64,000 nt of DNA from the NCBI GenBank assembly GCA_025356435.1, contig JANXSY010000173.1:1-64000 (forward strand). The letters are read 5' to 3'. This stretch comes from Isosphaeraceae bacterium (GTDB taxonomy: Bacteria; Planctomycetota; Planctomycetia; Isosphaerales; Isosphaeraceae). Below are positions 54,577 to 62,818 of this stretch, in pieces. The notes beneath the pieces were generated by a model. It was not told the DNA's origin, did no database searches, and worked only from the letters and a program-made list of their open reading frames with translations. Position 1 is the stretch's first letter. Each line of letters starts with the position of its first letter. The translations under genes and the position numbers were made by a program.

Positions 54577-55239
54577 ATGTCTGTGAAGACCAAGATATTC
54601 CCCGCCGCGGTCGCCATCGCGGTCATCCTCGGCTCGGGTTACGTTCACGGTTTGTGGTCATTCCGCTGGACGGCCGCGAGTGAGTTGAAGACCGCAGCCG
54701 AGAAGATGACGAAAGTTCCCAAAGTAATCGGCAACTGGACCGGGGAAGACTCGACCCTCGATCAGCGGCAGGCGACGATCGGCCGGATCTATGCGTCGGT
54801 ATCAAGGCAGTACAAGAATTCGAAAACTGGGCAATCGATAACGATCCTTCTGCTCTGCGGCCGCCCCGGTCCGATCGCGGTTCACACGCCGGACGTTTGC
54901 TACTCGGGGAGTGGATACGAAGTCGCGGCCGATCGTACCAAGGAGTCGGTCGATTATGGCATGGCGGCTCCCGCCCAATTTTGGTCCATTAAGGTCCACA
55001 AGTTGGACCCCACCAGGCCGGAACGGATGGTCATCGATTACGGCTGGTTCTCTCAAGGAAAGTGGAGCGCTTCGGGCTCAAACGCACGATTCGAATTCGC
55101 GGGCCGTGCCGTGCTCTATAAGCTCTATGTGATTCGTGAGCAAACACGGGCCGATGAGCGGGGCGCTTTCGATCCGACGGTGGAATTTCTTAAAGAGTTC
55201 CTCCCGTCGCTGCAAGAAGTACTGGGTTCTAACGCTTGA
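54577..55239 (+). CDS. epsI: EpsI-family exosortase-associated protein
   Basis: 220 residues. One N-terminal membrane helix (about 6-24) is followed by a periplasmic domain with the EpsI (DUF3485) hallmark 'VHTPDVCYSGSGYEVA' (H103 to Y114). EpsI proteins occur free-standing or fused to exosortases and are needed with them in polysaccharide-linked sorting; the mechanism is unclear. The frame is open from 54502, but the ATG at 54577 begins directly before the signal helix. Its presence with the second exosortase and BY-kinase makes this a standard exosortase-type export module. Confidence 0.87.
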   Translation: MSVKTKIFPAAVAIAVILGSGYVHGLWSFRWTAASELKTAAEKMTKVPKVIGNWTGEDSTLDQRQATIGRIYASVSRQYKNSKTGQSITILLLCGRPGPIAVHTPDVCYSGSGYEVAADRTKESVDYGMAAPAQFWSIKVHKLDPTRPERMVIDYGWFSQGKWSASGSNARFEFAGRAVLYKLYVIREQTRADERGAFDPTVEFLKEFLPSLQEVLGSNA

Positions 55240-55299
55240 AAATGAGTCACTTCGGCGGGTTCGCCCCGTTCAGAATGTGTCGAAAACAAAGGATCGCTC

Positions 55300-56052
55300 A
55301 TGATTCCGGAGGGTGCGATGATTGCCACCGGTCTGCGAAGTGATGTGCGGGACGATGAAGGCCCCGCTCAGGTCAGAGACGACTTGTACGCCAAGGCGAA
55401 ACGAGTCGTGGACGTGGTACTCTGCGGATTTATGATGATCCCGGCGCTGCCGATGATGTTTTTGGCTGGACTCCTCGTCAGGCTAACGTCACGAGGACCG
55501 GCAATCTATAGCCAGATTCGGGTCGGGCAGGGGGGGCGTGAGTTCGTTATCTACAAGCTGCGGACCATGCGTAACGACTGCGAGAGACTCACGGGAGCCC
55601 GGTGGGCCGATTGCGGCCGCGACCCGCGTGTGACGCCGATCGGAAACTTTCTCCGAAAGTCCCACCTTGACGAACTTCCCCAGCTTTTCAACGTCCTTCG
55701 CGGTGACATGACCCTAGTCGGCCCCAGGCCGGAACGCCCCGAGTTCGTCGTCCAGCTAGAACAAGTCATCCCTCGCTATCGCGAACGGCTCCAGATGCGG
55801 CCAGGCGTGACCGGGCTCGCTCAGATTCTATTGCAGCCCGATGTCGATATCCAGAGTGTCCGCACCAAGTTGATGTATGATTTGTGTTACATGGGGTCAG
55901 CAGGACACTTGATGGATATTAAAATCATCACCTGCACGGCTTTGAAAATCACCGGGATGCCCCGCAAGGTCTCGCGTATGATTATGAGAGTGCCAGACCA
56001 GGATACCATTGAGAGAGCCCACGAAGCCGCGATCGCCCTGTCGTCTCTTTAG
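55300..56052 (+). CDS. Undecaprenyl-phosphate sugar-1-phosphate transferase
   Basis: 250 residues of the bacterial sugar transferase family (WcaJ/PglC-like core). One membrane segment near residue 40-62 precedes the cytoplasmic part '[27 protein letters not shown]', '[36 protein letters not shown]' and '[14 protein letters not shown]'. It should start the repeat unit by moving a sugar phosphate from a nucleotide sugar to undecaprenyl phosphate. It is the only initiating transferase in the window, so it probably serves both halves. Two ATG codons near the start are possible. Confidence 0.9.
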   Translation: MIPEGAMIATGLRSDVRDDEGPAQVRDDLYAKAKRVVDVVLCGFMMIPALPMMFLAGLLVRLTSRGPAIYSQIRVGQGGREFVIYKLRTMRNDCERLTGARWADCGRDPRVTPIGNFLRKSHLDELPQLFNVLRGDMTLVGPRPERPEFVVQLEQVIPRYRERLQMRPGVTGLAQILLQPDVDIQSVRTKLMYDLCYMGSAGHLMDIKIITCTALKITGMPRKVSRMIMRVPDQDTIERAHEAAIALSSL

Positions 56053-56195
56053 GCGGATCGGTCCCTGATTGAACAGTCGGATGTCGAAATGCAGCCCGCC
56101 TTCTAGCCGTCCTCTCATCATGCCCAATTGCGTGCTGTAAGCTACTCCCTGTATTAGCTTTGGCCCCGAGCTCGTCTCCCGGCGAGAGGTATTGC

Positions 56196-57509
56196 TTGAG
56201 TTTCTTCTTTTTCATCATCCTCAACGCCATCATCTTCATCCGGCCAGCCGAGGTTTTCGAGCCGTTCTACGGCATGCCATTATATAATATTGGAGTTGTG
56301 ATTTGTTTCGTTGTTTCTCTGCCAAATATTTTAGCGCAATTTGCGACTGAGAAGATTGTCACACGACCGATGAGCGCATGCGTTTTTGCGCTCTTGCCGG
56401 CAACCATCCTGTCGCATGTGGTCCACGGCGATTGGTCTGCGGTGATTCAATCGATCGACGATTTCTCTCGCCTGGTCCTCTACTGGACGCTCTTGCTCGG
56501 GACGGTGACTACCGTCGGTCGGCTCCGCAGCCTCATCTTTTGGGTGACGATCTTCATCGGAGTGACGACGTTACTTTGCTTGCTCCAATATTATGATATC
56601 GTCGACATCCCGATGCTCAAGCCAATGCGAGACGGTGATGTTGACAAGCAGACCGGAGAATCCGTCGAGATTCTCCGCTTGCAGGCAAGCGGGATATTTA
56701 ACAACCCAAATGCGTTCTCGCGTATCCTGACTATCGCCATGCTTCTCTCCTTTTACTGGATGACCGACCCCAATTTGCGGATGGCCTTTCCCTTCTGGGC
56801 GGGGATGGTCGGGATGTTCGGCTATGCCCAGTTCCTCACGAAATCGCGCGGCGGGTTTATGGGTCTCGTGTTGGGCGTCGGGCTCTTGTTCGTCTCGCGA
56901 TTCGGAGTAAAGAGGTCGCTTCCGCTTCTGGCCATAGGCCTGCCGGTTATGCTTGTCCTGTTTGGCGGCCGGTCGACCGAGCTATCCGCTGGCGAAGGGA
57001 CCGGACAGCAGCGAATCCAGCTATGGGATGCCGGGATCGACGAGTTCAAGACGACGCCTATTTTCGGCATCGGGATGAACAACTATCCGGAAGTCGCGGG
57101 AGGGTATGTCGCCCACAATTCGTTTGTCCACATCTTCGTCGAACTCGGAATTGTGGGCGGAACGTTTTACACAGGGTGCTTTTTCATCGCGATTTCGACG
57201 CTCTGGAACCTCCGTAAAGTCACGGACGACATTGAAGACCCTCAACTTCGTCGATTGAGGCCGTTCCTCTTAGCCGTTGTGAGCGCCGAGGCTGCAGGTA
57301 TGATGTCGATCTCGCGGTGTTACGTGATCCCGACCTATCTTATCCTCGGCCTGCCGGCCATTTATTTCAGTCTCCTCGCCGAGGATTCCAAGATCACGAT
57401 GCCGCAACTGAGCGGCCGATTCGCGGGCCGGATCTTTGCCGTGAGCCTTCTTGTTATTTTCGGATTGATCGTCTACGTAAAGTTTCAGATTCGTCGCGGT
57501 GGATCTTGA
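56196..57509 (+). CDS. O-antigen ligase/polymerase-like membrane protein
   Basis: 437 residues, about ten to twelve helices. A long outer loop (about 268-310) contains 'GTGQQRIQLWDAGIDEFKTTPIFGIGMNNYPEVAGGYVAHNSFVHI', with the 'AHNSFVHIFVELG' motif typical of the WaaL/Wzy group (the histidine is the proposed catalytic residue). The start is chosen as the TTG at 56196, which follows GAGAGG by six bases; the open frame reaches back to a TTG at 56160. With the flippase and BY-kinase it makes a Wzx/Wzy-type pathway. Confidence 0.82.
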   Translation: MSFFFFIILNAIIFIRPAEVFEPFYGMPLYNIGVVICFVVSLPNILAQFATEKIVTRPMSACVFALLPATILSHVVHGDWSAVIQSIDDFSRLVLYWTLLLGTVTTVGRLRSLIFWVTIFIGVTTLLCLLQYYDIVDIPMLKPMRDGDVDKQTGESVEILRLQASGIFNNPNAFSRILTIAMLLSFYWMTDPNLRMAFPFWAGMVGMFGYAQFLTKSRGGFMGLVLGVGLLFVSRFGVKRSLPLLAIGLPVMLVLFGGRSTELSAGEGTGQQRIQLWDAGIDEFKTTPIFGIGMNNYPEVAGGYVAHNSFVHIFVELGIVGGTFYTGCFFIAISTLWNLRKVTDDIEDPQLRRLRPFLLAVVSAEAAGMMSISRCYVIPTYLILGLPAIYFSLLAEDSKITMPQLSGRFAGRIFAVSLLVIFGLIVYVKFQIRRGGS

Positions 57510-57817
57510 TGGGGTGCTCACGACGCCGCTCTCGCTCCCTCGTCGGCGTCGGCCCAATCGAACCAACGCGTTGGATTATTCGAAGATCTTTGCTCATTCT
57601 TCATGGCCCAGTTTTACGCCGACGTTAAATTGTTGTCGTGCCTGCATAGCGCATAGCGGGAGCGAGGCTGTGGGTGTCGAAGTGGCTCTCGTGTAAGCTT
57701 AGCAACCTTCGTCGCCCGAGGTCGAATATTGGTCCTCGGACCTTCAGTCGAGAGTCAGTTAAAGCCGGCGCTTTCCTATCCTGAACGAATGGTCCTTTGT
57801 CTCCGGAATCGAGCATC
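57510..57817. other. Intergenic stretch, 308 bases
   Basis: No gene, clear promoter or strong inverted repeat seen. It separates the ligase from the flippase gene and may carry a promoter for the last block. Confidence 0.4.
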
Positions 57818-59317
57818 ATGGGCCTCAAGCGGACGATCGCCCGCAACACGTTCTGGAATTGGGTCGGGATCGTCTCCCAGATGGGTGCCGGTTTCATCGT
57901 TTCGCCATTCCTTGTCAATCAGCTCGGAGATACCGTCTACGGTCTTTGGCTCCTGATCGCCTCGCTGACCGGGTATTTCTTCCTGCTCGACCTCGGGATG
58001 CGAGGATCGGTGGGGCGTAACGTCGCCTTCTATGCCGCTAAGGGCGACGAACGCAACGTCAACGTTATGTTTAATACAGCCCTGTTCTTGCTGTTGGGAA
58101 CGTCCCTGATAGCGGTCGGGGCGGTCGTTGTCCTCCATTCGTATTTTCTCGGATTTTTCGGCGACATACCGACCAGCCAGATCGAATCTGCTCGCGTGGC
58201 GTTGCTCATCGTCGGGTCCAGCTTCGCTTTGACGCTCCCACTAAATCTCACCGACGCGATGCTATGGGGGCTCCAGCGTTTCGACCTGATTAATAAGATT
58301 GATATCACCGCCGTCGTGCTCCGGACATTGTTGACGTTCTATTTTGTGGCCCGGGGCTACGGCATCGTCTTCCTCGCCATCCTCTCGTTCGCGACGTATG
58401 TCGGGATAGCGATTGCCAAAGGAGTGGCGATCTACCGCGTCTATCCGGCGACCAAAGTCAGTTGGCGCTACGTGACCCGCGATGGGGCGGCGCATCTTTT
58501 CAATTACGGCATCTGGTCGTTTGCCCTGTCGATTTCGCGTCTTTTAACGTCTCAATTCAGCACGTTGATCGTCGGGGCGAGGCTTGGGATCTCGGTCATT
58601 ACCCCGTATAGCATTGCGAGTCGCCTGCTCTCCTACGGCGTAGCGGTCGTTTCGTCGTCTGCCGGGGTATTGACGCCCGTGGCGACCGGTTATCACGCTG
58701 GCGATCAAGAGGATAAGCAGAGGTTCCTCTATCTCAACGGCGGCAAATTCCTCACGCTTATGTCGCTTTTCCTCGTCAGCAATTTTATCCTGCTCGGCCG
58801 TCCATTCATTCGGATCTGGATGGGCCCCGCCCACGAAGATACGGCGACGCTCCTCTATATTCTTGCAATCGGCGACATCCTGCCGATGGGGCAGTTGGTG
58901 ACCACCAGTATCATCCTCGGTAAAGGGCGTCCTCGGCTCTTGGCGGCGATCAATATGAGCGACGGACTCATCTTCGTCACTAGCGCCCTCATCTTGTCGG
59001 GGCCTTTTGGGCTCAAGGGCGTCTGCATCGGGTTTGCCGTGTCGGGCTTCCTGATCCGGGGTGTGGTGATGGCCCTGTGGGGTGCCAAGCTCGTCGGCGT
59101 GTCGCCCTTTCGCCTGGTGACGCATGCCTTGTTGCCCGCCCTCGCGACGGCCGCGATACCCGCCGCGACCCTGGCGGCGGTCGTGGCCTGGCGGAGCCCG
59201 AGAGGCTGGACCGAGCTTTTCCTCTACGGTGGAGGATTCACCGCGATCTATCTGCTTAGCGTCGGCGCCCTCATCGGAATCGATCGGGCGAGAGCGCAGC
59301 CCTCAATAAACGTCTGA
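57818..59317 (+). CDS. Oligosaccharide flippase (Wzx-like, MOP family)
   Basis: 499 residues with about fourteen helices, the size of a MATE/MOP-family lipid-linked oligosaccharide flippase. The start 'MGLKRTIARNTFWNWVGIVSQMGAGFIVSPFLVNQLG' and 'YGLWLLIASLTGYFFLLDLGMRGSVGRNV' are typical. It should move undecaprenyl-linked repeat units to the periplasm. The open frame reaches a TTG at 57797; the ATG at 57818 is chosen since the conserved part begins there. It is the only flippase in the window. Confidence 0.87.
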   Translation: MGLKRTIARNTFWNWVGIVSQMGAGFIVSPFLVNQLGDTVYGLWLLIASLTGYFFLLDLGMRGSVGRNVAFYAAKGDERNVNVMFNTALFLLLGTSLIAVGAVVVLHSYFLGFFGDIPTSQIESARVALLIVGSSFALTLPLNLTDAMLWGLQRFDLINKIDITAVVLRTLLTFYFVARGYGIVFLAILSFATYVGIAIAKGVAIYRVYPATKVSWRYVTRDGAAHLFNYGIWSFALSISRLLTSQFSTLIVGARLGISVITPYSIASRLLSYGVAVVSSSAGVLTPVATGYHAGDQEDKQRFLYLNGGKFLTLMSLFLVSNFILLGRPFIRIWMGPAHEDTATLLYILAIGDILPMGQLVTTSIILGKGRPRLLAAINMSDGLIFVTSALILSGPFGLKGVCIGFAVSGFLIRGVVMALWGAKLVGVSPFRLVTHALLPALATAAIPAATLAAVVAWRSPRGWTELFLYGGGFTAIYLLSVGALIGIDRARAQPSINV

Positions 59318-59371
59318 CCGTATTGCTTTCACGGACAACTACCATCAACCCGAGGTCGCCCACATAACGTC

Positions 59372-60118
59372 ATGCCAAGTCTGCGCAAGACCTTAGCGAC
59401 GTCGTCACACCCTTTTGCGAAAGTCGTTAGGGGAGCGTATCGGCGGACACTCAATTTCTCGATGCCGATCCCGGCAGTTCTCGTGAGGCCGATCGTCTTG
59501 GCCTATTCTTTCACCAAAGGATGTTATCGCTTCTTGAAGCGGGTTCTCATTGCCGAGCCCTTCTTCAAGTCTCAATGCCGGCAAGTTGGCCGCAACGTTC
59601 ACACTGGCCACTACCTGCATTACATCTCCGGCAAGGGAGATATCATCGTCGGAAACGACGTGACGCTCGATGGGCAGTGTGGGATCAAGTTTGCGTCCCG
59701 GTTCTCCGACCGGCCGACTCTCGAGATTGGCGACGGTTCCGACCTGAGCCACAGGTGCACGCTCACGATCGCGAAACGGATCACAATCGGCAAGCACTGC
59801 ATGATCGCGGCAGGGAGTTGGTTGTTCGATTCGAGCGGCCACTCGACCGACCCAGCGTCGCGGCTTGCCAACCTCCCACCGCCTTCCGAGGAAGTGAAAC
59901 CGATCACAATTGGCGACAACGTGTGGATCGGCCGCAACAGCACGGTCTTCCCCGGCGTAACAATTGGTGAAGGAAGCGTCATCTCGGCGGGATCGGTGGT
60001 GATGGTCGACGTGCCTTCTTATACTGTAGTGGCAGGCAACCCGGCACGAAGAATCGCCTCACTTACGCCGCCCTCCCCCCCGGATGTTCCCGATGGCGTT
60101 CGCGTCCTGGTAGTGTGA
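59372..60118 (+). CDS. Hexapeptide-repeat acyltransferase
   Basis: 248 residues. A basic N-terminus with one hydrophobic stretch (about 25-50) precedes a left-handed beta-helix: 'KGDIIVGNDVTLDGQCGIKFA', 'LTIAKRITIGKHCMIAAGSWLFDSSGHS', and 'IGDNVWIGRNSTVFPGVTIGEGSVISAGSVVMVDVPSY'. The histidine in 'DSSGHS' corresponds to the catalytic histidine of the acetyltransferase group near WcaF/NodL. It lies directly before a carrier protein gene; LpxA/LpxD-type members of the fold use acyl-carrier donors, so an aminoacyl- or acyl-carrier donor is an attractive idea here. Confidence 0.84.
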   Translation: MPSLRKTLATSSHPFAKVVRGAYRRTLNFSMPIPAVLVRPIVLAYSFTKGCYRFLKRVLIAEPFFKSQCRQVGRNVHTGHYLHYISGKGDIIVGNDVTLDGQCGIKFASRFSDRPTLEIGDGSDLSHRCTLTIAKRITIGKHCMIAAGSWLFDSSGHSTDPASRLANLPPPSEEVKPITIGDNVWIGRNSTVFPGVTIGEGSVISAGSVVMVDVPSYTVVAGNPARRIASLTPPSPPDVPDGVRVLVV

Positions 60119-60153
60119 AACTCGGTCTGATGATTTCTAGAGAGCGAAGCACG

Positions 60154-60393
60154 ATGGTAGGCGAAATAGACCGCATTATGGCGTTGATCCGAGAGATCGG
60201 TGGTGTTGCCGTCGTCACGCCCGACGCCGATTTTTACGAAGCGGGCTTCAGCTCTCTCAATGCACTGAATCTCCTGCTGGAACTCGAGACTGCGTTCGGC
60301 CTCAGCATTCCCGACGACAAGTTCATCCAGTCGCGTAGCCCTCGCGGCATCGAGGCAATGATCGCTGGTCTGAAACAGGAGCAAGCCGTATGA
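60154..60393 (+). CDS. Acyl carrier protein-like protein
   Basis: 79 residues, the usual size of a carrier protein. 'DADFYEAGFSSLNALNLLLELETAFGLSIPDD' holds the phosphopantetheine serine, S34, in the G-F-S-S-L motif. The carried group hangs on this residue through 4'-phosphopantetheine. The open frame starts earlier (GTG at 60115, overlapping the previous stop; ATG at 60130), but the ATG at 60154 behind an AGAGAG-like sequence gives the standard size. Its stop overlaps the start of the ligase-like gene (ATGA). A free-standing carrier inside a polysaccharide operon is unusual, and its partner is probably the next gene. Confidence 0.86.
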   Translation: MVGEIDRIMALIREIGGVAVVTPDADFYEAGFSSLNALNLLLELETAFGLSIPDDKFIQSRSPRGIEAMIAGLKQEQAV

Positions 60394-61571
60394 GCAGGTC
60401 GTTCTCAATTAGGCTCGACACTCCGGCCCACGACATGGCGCAGGAAGAAATAGGGAAGCAGGTCGCCTTCCTCGCAAAGGGGGTCGGCAATATCCGATTT
60501 TCGGACGCTGGATCGACCCTCCACTTCGATGCCCTCGACACGGCATCGGACGATCTCGCTGTTCTTGCGCGTGACCTCTCACATAAGGTTCAACGAGGCT
60601 TACGGTCGCTCGAACGGAAGGTCGTCTTCCGCAGCGCCACCGTCGATTCGCCCCGTTTTCTGGGAGACGGCACCCACCCGGACATCCTCATGGTCGGCGA
60701 TGGCCAGGCGATCCTCTCCGGCCTTCCTGAGCGACTTTTCCATTATTTCGACCGCACGTGCCAGGCGTTCGGGGCGCCTTGGCGGCCCCTGTCGGTCGTG
60801 ACCCCGACCTTGATCCCGACCAAGGTTCTGGCGAAGTGCGACTACTTCCGGTCGTTCCCGCAAAATGTTACGTTCGCCTGCCACCTCAGCGAAGATGCGT
60901 CGACGATCGCCGCGTTCCGCGAGAGTCATAAGCTTCGCGACGACCTGGAGCCCGACGTGCTGAAGAACATGGAGACCCCCGAGGTCTGCTTGTCTCCAGC
61001 CGTCTGCTACCACGTTTATGCGATGAACCAAGGCCGGACGATCCCTGCGCAGGGCACAGTCTATGACGTGCGCGGCAAGTGTTTCCGGTTCGAGTCGACG
61101 AATATGCGAGACCTCCGGCGGCTCTGGGACTTCACGATGCGAGAGACCGTCTTTCTCGGCTCGCGCGAGTATGTCTTAGAGCAGCGGGACAAGTCGGTCG
61201 AAATCGCGTCGAGTTTCCTCGACGACCATGGCCTCGCAGGCGAGATTCGCACGGCGAGCGACCCGTTCTTCACAGCGCCTGACGCGATGGCCAAGACCTA
61301 TTTTCAGCTCAGCTCCGAGACGAAATTCGAGCTTGCGCTGTCGCTGCCCGATGGCGGGCGCCTGGCCGTTGGATCGGTGAACTATCACTCCGATTTCTTC
61401 GGCCGCACCTTCGACGTCCGTGTCGAGGGCGAGGGTGCGATGCATAGCGTTTGCGCCGCCTTCGGGCTCGAGCGGATGGTCTATGCGTTCCTGGCCCAGC
61501 ATGGCAATGAGACCGGGCGTTGGCCCGAGATCGTCCGGGGGGCTCCGGAATTCGCCGGCGAGTCCGATTAA
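60390..61571 (+). CDS. Amino acid:[carrier protein] ligase-like, class II synthetase fold
   Basis: 393 residues. The catalytic core resembles the amino acid:carrier protein ligases, relatives of archaeal-type seryl-tRNA synthetase that charge a carrier protein with an amino acid in place of tRNA. Motif 2 is 'GKCFRFES' (R233, E235), motif 3 ends 'CAAFGLERM' (R362), and candidate zinc ligands are C206, E252 in 'FTMRE' and C355, in the order and close to the spacing I recall for this family. No tRNA-binding domain is seen. It is fused by translational overlap to the carrier protein before (ATGA) and to a glycosyltransferase after (TAATG). The amino acid (glycine or alanine in known members) cannot be told. 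Confidence 0.82.
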   Translation: MSRSFSIRLDTPAHDMAQEEIGKQVAFLAKGVGNIRFSDAGSTLHFDALDTASDDLAVLARDLSHKVQRGLRSLERKVVFRSATVDSPRFLGDGTHPDILMVGDGQAILSGLPERLFHYFDRTCQAFGAPWRPLSVVTPTLIPTKVLAKCDYFRSFPQNVTFACHLSEDASTIAAFRESHKLRDDLEPDVLKNMETPEVCLSPAVCYHVYAMNQGRTIPAQGTVYDVRGKCFRFESTNMRDLRRLWDFTMRETVFLGSREYVLEQRDKSVEIASSFLDDHGLAGEIRTASDPFFTAPDAMAKTYFQLSSETKFELALSLPDGGRLAVGSVNYHSDFFGRTFDVRVEGEGAMHSVCAAFGLERMVYAFLAQHGNETGRWPEIVRGAPEFAGESD

Positions 61572-62743
61572 TGCTCGATCTCGACCGCACAGGATCGCCG
61601 ACGTTCACGAACACGATCAGGCCATTGCGGGTCAGTCATGTCGTCATATCGATGGACGTTGGCGGGCTGGAACGGAACGTGGTCAATCAGGTCCGCGAGG
61701 CCAACCGGGTCGGACAGTGTGTCGACGTTATCTGCCTCGAACGGCCGGGGGTGCTGGCGTCGCAGGTCGAAGAGCTGGGAGGCCGGGTCACCTCCCTCGA
61801 CAAGCCGCCCGGCTTGAAACTGGGACTGATCGAGAAACTACGCCGTGAGTTCCGCCGGAACCGGCCCGACGTCGTGCATACCCATCAGGTCGCGGGCCTG
61901 TTTTACGCCGCGACCGCCGCCGTGATCGCGGGGGTGCCTCTGATCGTTCATACCGAGCACGGCAAGCATTATGCGGGACACCGTAAGAGTGCGTGGCTCG
62001 GCCGGCTCGGCGCGGCGCATGTCGAGCGATTTTACTGCCTTTCGAACGACATGGCGGCCGAGGCGATCGACGCGAGGGTCGTTCCCCGCCGCAAAGTCCG
62101 CGTGATCAATAACGGGATCGACCTGGTCCGATTTCGCGAGGCGGGCGATCCCTTGGCCTTGCGGGCGTCTCTGGGCATCCCGCCCGACGCCCCAGTGATC
62201 GGCACCGCAGGTCGTCTTAATGAGGTTAAATGTCAGGATGTCCTGATTCGAGGATTTGCCCGTCTCCGATCTCGCGTGCCAGCGGCCCACCTTGTCCTGC
62301 TGGGGGAGGGCGACCTTCGCGACGAACTCATCCGCCTCTCGGAGTCGCTCGGCGTCGCCGACGCCGTCCACTTCGCTGGGTACTCAACGGAACCGCAGCA
62401 CTATCACCACATGTTTGACGTTTTCGCCCTGACGAGTCGTGCCGAGGGGACGCCGCAGGCCGTTATCGAGTCGTCGGTGGCGGTCCGTCCGGTCATCGCG
62501 TCGCGGGTCGGCGGCGTGCCGGAACTGATCGAACACGGGCAGACCGGGCTCCTCTTCGACTCGGGAGACGACGAGGCCTTGGCCGACGGCCTGTATCGGC
62601 TCGTCACCAACCGCCCCTTTGCCCGACGCCTGGCCGAATCCGGGCGCGATCGGGTCGAAGAACGGTACGATATCAGACGGATGGTCGACGACTACCACCG
62701 CGACTACGTCGAGCTCTTGTCACGGCACCGCCCGCGACGTTGA
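61571..62743 (+). CDS. GT4-family glycosyltransferase
   Basis: 390 residues. 'VSHVVISMDVGGLERNVVNQVREA' is a GT4 N-terminus; 'PVIGTAGRLNEVKCQDVLIRGFARL' and 'FALTSRAEGTPQAVIESSVAVRPVIAS' give the donor site with both acids. The ATG at 61571 overlaps the stop of the ligase-like gene (TAATG) and is chosen over the frame opening at 61520. Close coupling with the carrier and ligase suggests a shared step, perhaps on the same lipid-linked sugar. Confidence 0.87.
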   Translation: MLDLDRTGSPTFTNTIRPLRVSHVVISMDVGGLERNVVNQVREANRVGQCVDVICLERPGVLASQVEELGGRVTSLDKPPGLKLGLIEKLRREFRRNRPDVVHTHQVAGLFYAATAAVIAGVPLIVHTEHGKHYAGHRKSAWLGRLGAAHVERFYCLSNDMAAEAIDARVVPRRKVRVINNGIDLVRFREAGDPLALRASLGIPPDAPVIGTAGRLNEVKCQDVLIRGFARLRSRVPAAHLVLLGEGDLRDELIRLSESLGVADAVHFAGYSTEPQHYHHMFDVFALTSRAEGTPQAVIESSVAVRPVIASRVGGVPELIEHGQTGLLFDSGDDEALADGLYRLVTNRPFARRLAESGRDRVEERYDIRRMVDDYHRDYVELLSRHRPRR

Positions 62744-62818
62744 ATCGGACCCGGCGAGGACGCCGACCGTGAGGCGACGGATCGATCGAGACCAGCCTTC
62801 GAGACCAGAATCCCAACG

